Assembly (NCBI GenBank): GCA_944387525.1
Contig: CALXFF010000013.1
Location: forward strand, 1 to 43,093
Origin: an uncultured Clostridia bacterium
GTDB taxonomy: Bacteria; Bacillota; Clostridia; TANB77; CAG-508
Length of the DNA stretch: 43,093 nt
Direction: 5' to 3'
In this document: positions 17,786 through 25,931 of the stretch, piece by piece
Position numbering within the stretch: the first letter of the stretch is position 1
Layout: each line of letters starts with the position of its first letter
The notes under the pieces: generated by a model
The model's input: the letters and a program-made list of their open reading frames with translations, nothing else
Database searches by the model: none
Told to the model about the DNA's origin: nothing
Program-made: the position numbers and the translations under genes

Positions 17786-18832
17786 ATGGTATTAAGAGGA
17801 AAAGTAAAAAAATTGGTTTTAAAATCAAGAGAAGCAGCATTATTAGCAGTTTCTATATATAATAATCCGCAAACAGTATTTAAAACATATGCATATATAG
17901 TAAATATGTGTATTGCTTGGACATCTTTATTTCATGCAATTTTTGAAAAAAGAAAAATAAAATATTTTTACAAGAAAGATACGAAAAAGTTAGAATATGA
18001 AAGAGTTGACGGAGAATATAAAGCATGGGAATTATCTACATGTTGTAAGCAATACTATGGAGAAATTATGAATCCTGCAAGAGCAAACCTTGAGACATTG
18101 ATAAAACTTAGAAACAAAATAGAACATAGGTTTTTGCCGGAATTAGATTCTCATGTTTTTGGAGAATGTCAGTCTTGTCTTTTTAATTATGAAAAATTGT
18201 TGATTAGTGAATTTGGAGATGAACATGCTATAAATAGTAGTTTAGCATTTGGATTACAATTTTCCGAAGTTTATGAAGAAGAACAAATAAAATCCATGAA
18301 AAGTATGAAGGCTAAGGAAGTTCAAACTATACAAAAATATATGGATGAATATAGAAAAGAATATAGTGACGAAATATTAGAGTCAATGGAATATTCTTTT
18401 AGGGTATTTTTGATACCACAAACAGGAAATAATATTAATTCAGCAGATAGATCTATAGAGTTTATCAAAAAAAGTGATTTAAGTGAAGAACAATACAAAA
18501 ATTTGAAAAAAGATATTACTTTAATTAAAAATAGGAAAATTCCAGTATCTAATGATGACAAAATGAAAGTAGGAGGAGTTGTAAAAAGGGTTAATGAGAA
18601 AGTTGATTTTGATTTTAAGCAACATCATCATACATATTGCTGGAGATATTATGAAGTTAGACCACAAAAGGGAGCAAGAAATCCAGAATGCACAGATACT
18701 AGATATTGTAATTATGATAGAGTACATGATGATTATGTATATACAAATGCTTGGGTAAATAAATTGGTAAAGGAATTATCGGATGAGAGCATTAGAAATG
18801 AAATATTTTCATGTAGGGGAATAAAAAAATAA
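17786..18832 (+). CDS. DUF3644 protein with HEPN-like motif
   Basis: This 348-aa protein opens with KSREAALLAVSIYNNP, the recognisable start of DUF3644. Residues 109-114 read RNKIEH, matching the R-N-x3-H signature of HEPN ribonucleases, in a helical region of about 130 residues. The C-terminal part contains QHHHTYCWRYYEVRP and DTRYCNYDRVHDDYVYT, conserved-looking Cys/His/Tyr segments that could bind nucleic acid. It is the last + strand gene of the island and follows the AbiL-type pair with its own AGGATGTGA site. It is probably a toxin-like defence protein; RNase activity is inferred from the motif alone. Confidence 0.75.
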   Translation: MVLRGKVKKLVLKSREAALLAVSIYNNPQTVFKTYAYIVNMCIAWTSLFHAIFEKRKIKYFYKKDTKKLEYERVDGEYKAWELSTCCKQYYGEIMNPARANLETLIKLRNKIEHRFLPELDSHVFGECQSCLFNYEKLLISEFGDEHAINSSLAFGLQFSEVYEEEQIKSMKSMKAKEVQTIQKYMDEYRKEYSDEILESMEYSFRVFLIPQTGNNINSADRSIEFIKKSDLSEEQYKNLKKDITLIKNRKIPVSNDDKMKVGGVVKRVNEKVDFDFKQHHHTYCWRYYEVRPQKGARNPECTDTRYCNYDRVHDDYVYTNAWVNKLVKELSDESIRNEIFSCRGIKK

Positions 18833-18856
18833 AGTCCGACCAAAATCGGACTTTTA
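18832..18856. terminator. Bidirectional terminator
   Basis: AAGTCCGA (18832-18839) pairs perfectly with TCGGACTT (18846-18853). A-runs lie on the left and T bases on the right, so it can serve both the DUF3644 gene and the convergent gene ending at 18860. Confidence 0.8.
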
Positions 18857-18859
18857 ATA

Positions 18860-19174
18860 TTATTTCATTTCTTGTAATTTTATACAATCACTGAAACCAC
18901 ACTTATAATATTTCTCATTCCAATAAATACAATAATTTAGAATTTCTTCTCTAAAATCATCAAGAATATCAGAAACATAATCAGAATCCTTGTCTGGAAT
19001 AACATCAAGAAGCTTTTCGCAAAAAGTATCATATTTAAGAGCATGTTTTCTATCTTCATCAGTCAAATTACTTTCTAATTTTTCAAATCTAAAGTCCATC
19101 CAATCTTGTAATAATTCATCATCACTATCATTTTTATTCATATTATTAAAACAACAAAAACATTTTTTATTCAT
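18860..19174 (-). CDS. Small acidic hypothetical protein
   Basis: This 104-aa protein is taken from the ATG at 19174, eight bases after GGAGG. An ATG at 19189 overlaps that site and is less likely. It begins MNKKCFCCFNN, with three cysteines in six residues. It is otherwise acidic and helical and ends YYKCGFSDCIKLQEMK. The YYKxGFxDxIKL ending is common in short proteins of clostridial phages and elements. I do not recognise the family. It points back into the island from its right end. Confidence 0.6.
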   Translation of the reverse strand: MNKKCFCCFNNMNKNDSDDELLQDWMDFRFEKLESNLTDEDRKHALKYDTFCEKLLDVIPDKDSDYVSDILDDFREEILNYCIYWNEKYYKCGFSDCIKLQEMK

Positions 19175-19205
19175 AATCAAAACCTCCATAAATTTATTAA
19201 AATAA

Positions 19206-19286
19206 TTGGGCTCAAAATGGGCACACAGCTGACCAAAAATAACCCAAAATCACATAAATTTACAAAGTTAAAAAATTGGGCACACC
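19206..19286. repeat. Repeated TGGGC(A/T)CAC motifs at island end
   Basis: Three related motifs occur in 80 bases: TTGGGCTCA at 19206, ATGGGCACAC at 19217 and TTGGGCACACC at 19276. Repeats of this type are familiar beside tyrosine integrase genes of Firmicute phages and elements, where they may be arm-type integrase sites. No integrase gene is present here. The region 19175-19620 otherwise holds no intact gene. Confidence 0.45.
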
Positions 19287-19342
19287 AAATATACCAATAA
19301 ATACAACTCAAAGCTAGATTTACCAATACTTTACGAGCTTTA

Positions 19343-19359
19343 CTCATAACCCGAAGGTC
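19343..19359 (+). other. Initiator tRNA anticodon-region fragment, possible att site
   Basis: CTCATAACCCGAAGGTC is, from memory, the anticodon loop and 3' arm of bacterial initiator tRNA. The flanks (GAGCTTTA before, ATCACAAT after) do not form a tRNA: there is no D arm, T arm or acceptor stem. Such a tRNA piece next to integrase-type repeats is what an integrative element leaves at its distal attachment end. The full tRNA gene would lie beyond the left end of the window. Confidence 0.5.
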
Positions 19360-19532
19360 ATCACAATTAAAAGAAAGGTTTAATAAAAATTATTTACATA
19401 GAGGTAAGAAATTCCTAAGAAAAAGCAATATTACCAATAACTGTAAAGAATGTTGTGATATTGTAATTTTTTGACTTTTATAATAATATAAAGGTATTAT
19501 ATGACAAAAATAGAGATATATCATATATGTAA

Positions 19533-19601
19533 GATGATACTGCAGACAAAGAAATGGAAAGAAAATTTATAAATGCAATAAATAAAGTATTAAATAAGTA
19601 A
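19533..19601 (+). pseudogene. Short open tail, possibly a gene remnant
   Basis: This frame is open for 22 codons (… MERKFINAINKVLNK) and stops at 19599-19601. It has no start of its own other than an internal ATG without a ribosome binding site. The helical, charged end resembles protein C-termini, perhaps of a recombinase, but that is weak. It is listed to account for this part of a 446-base gap. Confidence 0.2.
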
Positions 19602-19620
19602 ATATAAAGTAGGAGAAAAT

Positions 19621-20611
19621 ATGAATAAAAAAGACTATGAAAATAAAATATATAAATTAACACAAGAAATATTAGATGATGAAATATTAATAGAAATAAA
19701 AAAGCAAAGAAGAGAAGAAATAAAAAGGCAATTAAAATTAAATATAAAAGAACAAACAAAAAAAGATTTAGAAAGAGAGCTTAGTTTTATAGATACAGAT
19801 GAGAAAATTAAAAAATTGGTAAAATACAATCACTCTAAAAATTTTTTAATGGACATTGAACCAAATGAAAAAGTAGTATTAGTAATGGGGATTAATCCAG
19901 GTGGTGGTTCTGAAATTATAAAACATTCTGAGATAACAAATGATTCAATATTATTTATAAAAGGCGAAGATTTAGAGGATGAAGAAAAAAATAGTTTGAA
20001 AATTTTCAACAAATGCTATGTTTTTACACATGGATATCATAAAGCAAATTATGAAATTTTTAAAAAGATTAATGCGAGGGCACATTGGGCAAAAGATAAC
20101 TATTTATCTGAAGATGAAATTTGTAAAATAGTAAAAAATTCTGCTGAATACAATGGTATAGATTTTAAAAGTTTAGATATAAAAAAGATAAGTCAAGCAA
20201 TCGAAAATATGCAAAAAAATGAAAGAGACCAAAATAATGGACCTTATGTTATGTTTCGGGGATTTAATTTGGTATAGTGATGGAATACAAGAAAATTTAA
20301 AAAAATCTTTAAGAATGAAGAAAAGTTATTTTTATGAAAATATCAAAAAAATTATGGAACTTAATATTGCTTATTATAATCCAAAGCTGATTGTTGTTAC
20401 AAATGCTTTTGCGTCAGATTTAATTAAGAAAGCTGTATCAAATGAAGAATTAAATAAAAATAGAGACTATAAAGATGTTTTGTACTATAAAAATGTTCCA
20501 ATAATATTATCTGGTATGGTTTCTGGAAGAAGAAGTATGGATACTTATTCAAGAGCAAGACTAGAAGATAGAATCAAAGAAATTTATGAAAATGTTAAAA
20601 ATGATGAATGA
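19621..20611 (+). pseudogene. UDG-superfamily-like protein, frameshifted
   Basis: The first frame (19621 onward) starts MNKKDYENKIY behind AGGAGA and has a charged coiled-coil segment of about 60 residues. It then shows VVLVMGINPGGGSE, which resembles the uracil-DNA glycosylase superfamily motif I. It runs out of frame at TTTCGGGGAT (20254-20263). Dropping one base there joins it to a second frame (GDLIWYSDG and on). That frame contains VVTNAFASDL and ends with SGMVSGRRSMDTYSRARL. Joined length is about 330 residues. One extra base, at C20257 or in the G run, causes the break. It may be a real lesion or a sequencing error. Confidence 0.6.
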
Positions 20612-20643
20612 AACGAAATGAAAAATTAAGTTTAAAATATATA

Positions 20644-21003
20644 CTAAAAAACCTGTTTCACATGACGAATATGTGGTATATTATCCCTAATAAAAACCTC
20701 AATCACATCCACACGAACAAAAAGATGACGAAGATTGTGGCTGTACAAATAATACTGACAAGCTTTAAACAGATGGTTTTGCTTATTTTTATCAACAGCA
20801 TCAATAGGAGAACCATATTTAAAGCTTGTCCTAGTTTTCACCTCAATAAAAACCAACTCGTTTTTAGAAATATCTTTAGCAATAATATCAATCTCACCCT
20901 GATAACAAGAAAAATTTCGTTCAATAATAATATAATTAAATTTTTTCAAATATTCACAAGCTAAATCCTCACCATATTTACCAGTCACTTGTTTAAAATA
21001 CAT
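20644..21003 (-). CDS. yraN: YraN family protein (UPF0102)
   Basis: This 119-aa protein has the layout of the YraN/UPF0102 family: GKYGEDLACEYLKKFNY, then NFSCYQGEIDIIAKD and FIEVKTRTSFKYG. The GEIDII … FIEVK pair is the D and E-x-K of a PD-(D/E)XK nuclease fold. The cellular role is unsettled, with links to DNA repair and recombination. Its start lies inside the end of dprA (19-base overlap), so the two share one - strand operon with comM, a known clostridial arrangement. Confidence 0.9.
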   Translation of the reverse strand: MYFKQVTGKYGEDLACEYLKKFNYIIIERNFSCYQGEIDIIAKDISKNELVFIEVKTRTSFKYGSPIDAVDKNKQNHLFKACQYYLYSHNLRHLFVRVDVIEVFIRDNIPHIRHVKQVF

Positions 21004-22048
21004 ACATAACCACCTGCCACTTTCTTTATATAACCGTCTAATTCTAATAAAAATAAATCATTAGAAATTTGAGAAATCGGTTTAGAAGTTTTTTTACAAA
21101 GTTCATTAATCGATATAGGTTCTAGTGTTATTAAGTCATAAATATAGGATAATTTAGAATTTTTTAATTCCTTTTTATTTTGCGTATTTAAAGACGTTAA
21201 ATTATTATCAGATTGAATATTAGAAGGCATTGAAGAATGAAAATTAAGATGATGATCCAATGATGAATTTACAAAAGATTTAGTATTAGAAGATTTCACA
21301 AAGCCTGAAGATTTCTTAGCACTTTCAAAAATTTCATAATCAACATCCAAAGAATCCAAATCTAATTTTTGTATAGTATTTAATTTTTTAGACAATTTCT
21401 TTAAAGATTTAAATTCTTGAAGGATATCTTCAGTACAATTAACGAGAATAGCACCGTTCTTAATCAATCTATTAGTACCTGTCCCATGAGAATTCCAGAT
21501 TTCATGTGGCAAAGCAAAAACTTTTTTATCTTGCGAAATAGCTAATTTTGCAGTGACACTTGTACCACTTCTATGAACAGCTTCTATCACTAGAATACCT
21601 AAAGATAATCCACTAACAATGCGATTTCTTTCCAAAAAATAATTGGATTGGCATTTTGTATCAGGAGGATATTCACTAACGATTAATCCACCAAAATCTA
21701 AAATTTTTTTATATAAATCTATATTTTCTGGAGGGAAAATATGATTGAACCCATTTCCAAGAACGGCAATTGTTTTACCAAGTTGATTATAGGAATATAA
21801 ATGTGCCACTGTATCAATACCGTTCTGCTAACCCACTAGTAATTGTAATACCGCAACTGAGATAGTTCGTAAGAAAATTTCTGTGCTAAAAGTCTGCCGT
21901 TTTTTGTACATTTACGAGAACCAATGATTGCAATCATCGGGTTGTTCAATAAATCCATATTTCCTTCTAAATATAAAATTTGTGGTGGATTAGGTATTTT
22001 CCTTAACTGTTTGGGATATAGTTTTTCATTTATTTTAATCTTTTTTAT
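20985..22048 (-). pseudogene. dprA: DprA, broken by two insertions and a lost start codon
   Basis: DprA loads RecA on incoming single-stranded DNA in transformation. The Rossmann-like core is easily read: MIAIIGSRKCT, CGITITSGLAE, GIDTVAHLY, VLGNGFNHIFPPEN, FLERNRIVSGLS and VIEAVHRSGTSVTAKLA. The C-terminal winged helix ends the protein. The reading needs two one-base removals: the base at about 21856 (CAG T TGC GGT) and the base at 21822 (GCA GAA C GGT). The frame opens just after an AGGAG site, but at ATA (22046-22048), where ATG would be expected. The usual N-terminal SAM-like domain is missing. Three lesions argue for genuine decay. Confidence 0.85.
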
Positions 22049-22177
22049 AAAATCACTCCTTTATCGTAAAAATTGTTATTTCTAATAGTAAGCAAATATT
22101 AAGAATATACAAATATCAAGAATGAACAAATATTTTAAACATTTCAAAGTTAGCTTATTTACAAATAAAAAATTTTA

Positions 22178-23710
22178 TTATCGACACCAATATTTCCTAT
22201 CTAAATTCCTGTATTGTATAGCTTCTGCTAAATGGTATGTTTTTATATTAATAGAATTATCTAAATCAGCAATCGTTCTTGCAACCTTTAGAATTCTACT
22301 GTAGGCTCTGGCACTAAGACCAAGTTGATTAAAAGCCGTTTCCAAAATTTGTTTACTTTTAGGAGAAAGTTTACAATATTTGGATATTAATTTTGGGGTC
22401 AGTTCCGAATTGGAAAAAATATGATGTTCTTTATAACGATTGACTTGTATCTCTCGAGCGTTATTCACTCTTTTTCTGATTTCATCAGAAGATTCTGAAG
22501 GGGAATCATTTCCTAATTTTTGATAATTTACACTTTCCACTTCTATATGAATATCGATTCTATCTAAAAGTGGACCACTTATTTTATGAATATATTTTTG
22601 AATTTGATCTTCACGACAGGTACATTGCTTTTCTTTTGAGCCATAATATCCACATGGACATGGATTCATGCTGGCTATAAACATGAAATTACAAGGATAG
22701 GTGGTGGAAAAATCAACACGACTAATGGTTACCGTTTTATCTTCTAAAGGTCCTCGTAAGACTTCTAATGTAGATTTGTTAAATTCTGGTAATTCATCGA
22801 GAAATAAAACACCAAAATGAGCCAAACTGATTTCACCAGGCTTTGGAATTCTGCCACCTCCTACTAAAGAAGTTTCTGTAATCGTATGGTGAGGACTTCT
22901 GAAAGGTCTTTTGAAAATGAAGGGGCTATCTTCAGATAATAAACCAGAAATGCTATGAATTTTTGTGATTTCTAAAGCTTCATCAAAAGTTAAATCAGGT
23001 AAGATTGAAGGAAGTCTTCGAGCTAACATGGTTTTTCCAGAACCAGGACTACCAATTAAAAGGCAATTGTGTCCACCTGCTGCTGATATTTCTAGAGCAC
23101 GTTTAACATTTTCCTGTCCTTTGACTTCTGAGAAGTCGAATTCATAAGTAGTGTTTGTGTTAGAAATAAAATGAGATGTTGGTTCAGGAGAAATAATGAA
23201 GTGACCATTGAGATAATCAATGATTTCGTTTAGATTAGAAACAGGTATTATTTCAAGTCCATCAATAATAGAGGCTTCTTTAGCATTTGCTATTGGTAAA
23301 AGAATACGTTTCATTCCTAAACGTTTGGCTTCTATACAAATAGGTAAGATACCTTTGATGGGACAAATAAAGCCATCTAAGGAAAGTTCACCGACTAAAA
23401 TGGTATTCGTTAAGTCTGCATTATAAATATATCCATTAGCAATTAAAATGCCAACGGCAATAGGTAAATCAAAAATAGATCCTTCTTTTTTAGTATTTGC
23501 AGGAGCGAGATTTACGACAATTTTTCTGCTAAGAAATTCAGATGTGGAATTTTTAATGGCCGTTTTGACTCTTTCTTTTGCCTCTCGAATGCTAGTATCT
23601 GGTAAGCCGACAATTTCAAAAGAAGGCATACCAGCAGATATGTCTACTTGTATATTGACTAAATAACCTTGCAATCCATGTAATGCAAGACTTTTTACAA
23701 TTGATAACAT
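22178..23710 (-). CDS. comM: ComM/YifB family AAA ATPase
   Basis: This 510-aa protein is a full-length YifB/ComM magnesium-chelatase-like AAA protein. In transforming species ComM is a helicase that promotes branch migration. The N-terminal Lon-protease-like domain starts MLSIVKSLALHGLQGYLV and includes GLPDTSIREAKERV. Walker A is GSPGSGKT (near 222), and the AAA core has LFLDELPEF as Walker B and the cysteine set CPCGYYG … CTC. The C-terminal domain has LDRIDIHIEV and GLSARAYSRILKVARTIADL. The site AAAGGATGA precedes the ATG. It leads the comM-dprA-yraN operon and is intact although dprA is broken. Confidence 0.95.
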   Translation of the reverse strand: MLSIVKSLALHGLQGYLVNIQVDISAGMPSFEIVGLPDTSIREAKERVKTAIKNSTSEFLSRKIVVNLAPANTKKEGSIFDLPIAVGILIANGYIYNADLTNTILVGELSLDGFICPIKGILPICIEAKRLGMKRILLPIANAKEASIIDGLEIIPVSNLNEIIDYLNGHFIISPEPTSHFISNTNTTYEFDFSEVKGQENVKRALEISAAGGHNCLLIGSPGSGKTMLARRLPSILPDLTFDEALEITKIHSISGLLSEDSPFIFKRPFRSPHHTITETSLVGGGRIPKPGEISLAHFGVLFLDELPEFNKSTLEVLRGPLEDKTVTISRVDFSTTYPCNFMFIASMNPCPCGYYGSKEKQCTCREDQIQKYIHKISGPLLDRIDIHIEVESVNYQKLGNDSPSESSDEIRKRVNNAREIQVNRYKEHHIFSNSELTPKLISKYCKLSPKSKQILETAFNQLGLSARAYSRILKVARTIADLDNSINIKTYHLAEAIQYRNLDRKYWCR

Positions 23711-23956
23711 TGCATCATCCTTTCATATTATTTTAAATAAAAATATAATGATAAATTAATAGAAAATGGAGAGAAAAAAACAATAAAGGGAACGGTAAGA
23801 TATAAAATAACAATTTAAAATGATAATAGATTTAAAAAATTAATGTAAAAATATATGTGATTAAAATAATAATTTCGTGAATTAATGAATAAAGTATATA
23901 TTGTTTTCCAAATTCTGTCAACACTTTCCTATAATTTTTTACAAAAACGTAAAAAA

Positions 23957-23995
23957 ATTGTCGAATTATATAGTTTAGTTACAAAATTCGACAAA
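23957..23995. promoter_or_regulatory. Inverted pair of Spo0A-type boxes
   Basis: ATTGTCGAA at 23957-23965 and TTCGACAAA at 23987-23995 match the 0A box (TTTGTCGAA) in opposite orientation, with centres about 30 bases apart, close to three helical turns. The second is a perfect 9/9 match in reverse complement. They lie in the 325-base gap between the comM start and a short ORF at 24036, with TATAAT at 24015. A Spo0A-like regulator is encoded at 34381 in this window, but the cell's main Spo0A could equally bind here. The remainder of 23711-24030 shows no gene. Confidence 0.6.
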
Positions 23996-24035
23996 TTATT
24001 TGTTTAGCATTTAGTATAATAATTTAGGAGGAATT

Positions 24036-24104
24036 ATAACATTAGGACTTCTAGGTGGAGGATGTTATTGGGGATATAAGAAATATAAGACAAAACATAA
24101 ATAA
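24036..24104 (+). CDS. Very short ORF behind a perfect ribosome site, no ATG
   Basis: A strong AGGAGG (24026-24031) precedes 22 codons reading ITLGLLGGGCYWGYKKYKTK and ending at TAA 24102-24104. The only initiator-like codon at workable spacing is ATA 24036. The Gly-rich hydrophobic start and Lys/Tyr-rich end resemble a tiny membrane peptide or the end of one. It lies just downstream of the 0A-box pair. It may be a decayed gene whose ATG became ATA, as proposed for dprA. Translation is unproven. Confidence 0.3.
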   Translation: MTLGLLGGGCYWGYKKYKTKHK

Positions 24105-24200
24105 TAGAATATGTGTGTTATTTAATATAAAATTGATAAATTTTGTAAAATATGATATAAAAATAATAAATTTAATAGAAAAATTATAAGTTGTTTTTTG

Positions 24201-24262
24201 CTCCGGGCCCACAGTGACGGCAATAAGAGGGAGATTCCAAGAGATACGGCTCTTGGAATCTT
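24201..24262 (+). promoter_or_regulatory. GC-rich structured leader of the methyltransferase
   Basis: A stretch beginning CTCCGGGCCCACAGTGACGG is far more GC-rich than its flanks. It is followed by a perfect 11-bp hairpin (24233-24243 with 24250-24260) with loop ATACGG. The ribosome binding site is 10 bases further on. This looks like a structured 5' leader, or the end of an inserted repeat. I could not match a riboswitch class. Confidence 0.45.
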
Positions 24263-24282
24263 TAAGTAAAAAGGAGATAAGT

Positions 24283-24870
24283 ATGTTAAATTGGAACGAA
24301 TATTATAAAAAAACTGAACTAGAAAATCCTAGCATCATATTAAAAAAATTTTTTGAAATGAAATTAGATAATACTACATTGAAAAGAGCTATTGATTTAG
24401 GATGTGGTTCTGGAAATGATACAATATATTTATTGAAGAAAAATTATTTTGTAACAGCAGTAGATAAAGAGCAAGATGTTATAGATATCATAAAAAATAG
24501 AATATCTGATGCGTCTAATTTAAAGTTTATTATAGAAAAATTTGAAAATATCAGACTAGAAAAAGAACAAGCAGATTTAGTAGTTTCAAATCTTAGTATA
24601 TATTTTTGCAATCCAAAGTTTTTTGAAAAATTTTGTAATGAATTTACTAATGCTATCTCAAAAAATGGATATTTTGTAGGAAATTTTTTAGGAAAAGAAG
24701 ACGAATGGAGTAAAGACTTTAATAGAACATTTGTGAATGAAAAGGAAATAAAAGATATATTTAAAGATTTTAATATAATATATTTTAATGAAAAAAAGTA
24801 CAAAAAAATAACAGCAAAAGGAAATATGAAATTTTGGCATGTTTATGAAATTATAGCTAAAAAACTGTAA
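24283..24870 (+). CDS. Class I SAM-dependent methyltransferase
   Basis: ATG 24283 follows AAGGAG at good spacing. A longer frame from GTG 24214 runs through the hairpin leader and is unlikely. The 195-aa protein has motif I AIDLGCGSGNDTIYLL (near 39), the acidic residue of motif II in VTAVDKEQDV, and a motif IV-like ADLVVSNLSIYF. Length and pattern resemble small-molecule methyltransferases of the TehB/UbiE type. The substrate cannot be told. It stands alone between a structured leader and a bidirectional terminator. Confidence 0.85.
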   Translation: MLNWNEYYKKTELENPSIILKKFFEMKLDNTTLKRAIDLGCGSGNDTIYLLKKNYFVTAVDKEQDVIDIIKNRISDASNLKFIIEKFENIRLEKEQADLVVSNLSIYFCNPKFFEKFCNEFTNAISKNGYFVGNFLGKEDEWSKDFNRTFVNEKEIKDIFKDFNIIYFNEKKYKKITAKGNMKFWHVYEIIAKKL

Positions 24871-24909
24871 ATATATAGAATTTTATAGAAAGTTTTATAT
24901 ATCGCTAGT

Positions 24910-24948
24910 GAAATAAAATCTAAATAATAAATATTTAGATTTCATTTC
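24910..24948. terminator. Bidirectional terminator
   Basis: AAATCTAAATA (24916-24926) pairs with TATTTAGATTT (24932-24942), and outer GAAAT/ATTTC bases also pair. It separates the convergent methyltransferase and GNAT genes. Confidence 0.75.
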
Positions 24949-24955
24949 GAATATT

Positions 24956-25891
24956 TTATAATTTCAATTCCATAGGTGTAAATCGTATGCCATCTACAAC
25001 CTGTTCAGAAGAAACATCAATAAAACCAAATTTATGATATACCTCCACAGCATAAGGAGAAGAATTAACAGTAATCGTTTTTAAAAAAGGAATTTTTTCT
25101 TTACATATTTGTATAATATAATCAAATAAATTTCTAGCAATACCTTGTTTATGATATTGTTTATCCACAAATAATAACGAAATGTGGACAAAATCTTTAA
25201 CAGCAATCATACCTACAATAATATCATTAACAAAACATCCGTAAAAATATAAAGAAACGTTAGAATATTGTTCTGACATATTATTTATATCAATAAATTT
25301 ATAAAATGATGTAACTCCTTCTTCAGAATAATAAGGTGCTTCGAATTCATCAAAAACTTTACGTACTAAGTTTAAAGTTTCTGGTAGTTCTTCTTGTTTG
25401 ATTTCTCTATATTCCAATTGAAAAGTTTTTTCCATCAAATACATATTTTCCTCATTTAAAACCTTTTGATTATCTTTATATCGATATCCTAATTTATAAT
25501 AAAACTCATGAGCAGTAATAGAAGCTGGAATAATTAACTTTTTAAAATTAGAATGAATAGCATAATCTTCAATCGCTTTAATCAAAAGACGACCAATACC
25601 TTCACCATGATTCTCAGGTTTTACAAAAACAGTTAAAATATAATATTCATCTGGATTGTACCAAGAAACATCTATTCCAGCAGTGCCAACAACTTCATTA
25701 TCTTTTAGAGCAACAAATACTTTTTTTCTGTTTTTTAAGGCATCTTTTAATTTTTCTACTGTAAAGTCCTTTGCCATTTCTTGTGCTTTTTCTATACCAT
25801 AATCTTTTACATTAATTTCTAATAAATTTCTAATGACAATTGTTGAAATTTGTTTAATATATGTTTCATTATATTCTTTAATTTCAATCAT
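24956..25891 (-). CDS. Tandem GNAT acetyltransferase
   Basis: The 311-aa protein holds two GNAT domains. The first (1-145) has the acetyl-CoA loop HGEGIGRLLI and ends HEFYYKLGYRY. The second (about 158-311) has HKQGIARNLF and ends VEVYHKFGFI. Each shows the usual β4 strand and arginine/glycine pyrophosphate loop, though the second has GIA for G-x-G. The site TAGGAG precedes the ATG. The acetyl acceptor is unknown. Tandem GNAT proteins of this size often come from an internal duplication, one copy being catalytic and the other structural. Confidence 0.88.
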   Translation of the reverse strand: MIEIKEYNETYIKQISTIVIRNLLEINVKDYGIEKAQEMAKDFTVEKLKDALKNRKKVFVALKDNEVVGTAGIDVSWYNPDEYYILTVFVKPENHGEGIGRLLIKAIEDYAIHSNFKKLIIPASITAHEFYYKLGYRYKDNQKVLNEENMYLMEKTFQLEYREIKQEELPETLNLVRKVFDEFEAPYYSEEGVTSFYKFIDINNMSEQYSNVSLYFYGCFVNDIIVGMIAVKDFVHISLLFVDKQYHKQGIARNLFDYIIQICKEKIPFLKTITVNSSPYAVEVYHKFGFIDVSSEQVVDGIRFTPMELKL

Positions 25892-25931
25892 TTTATCAGC
25901 TCCTACAAATTATTTTTTAGTAACAGCTGTT

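Noticed and set aside
19343..19359. Complete tRNA gene
   Set aside because: Flanking sequence cannot form acceptor, D or T arms; only the anticodon part is present.
20219..20611. Independent 130-residue gene
   Set aside because: Its first residues overlap the preceding frame without a ribosome site, and one base restores a single continuous UDG-like protein.
20608..20964. + strand ORF of 118 codons
   Set aside because: It is the antisense of yraN, whose motifs are unmistakable on the - strand.
24201..24260. Guanidine-II (mini-ykkC) riboswitch because of ACGG in the loop
   Set aside because: That class needs two small hairpins each with an ACGR tetraloop; only one hairpin is clear, its loop is six bases, and the downstream gene is a methyltransferase.
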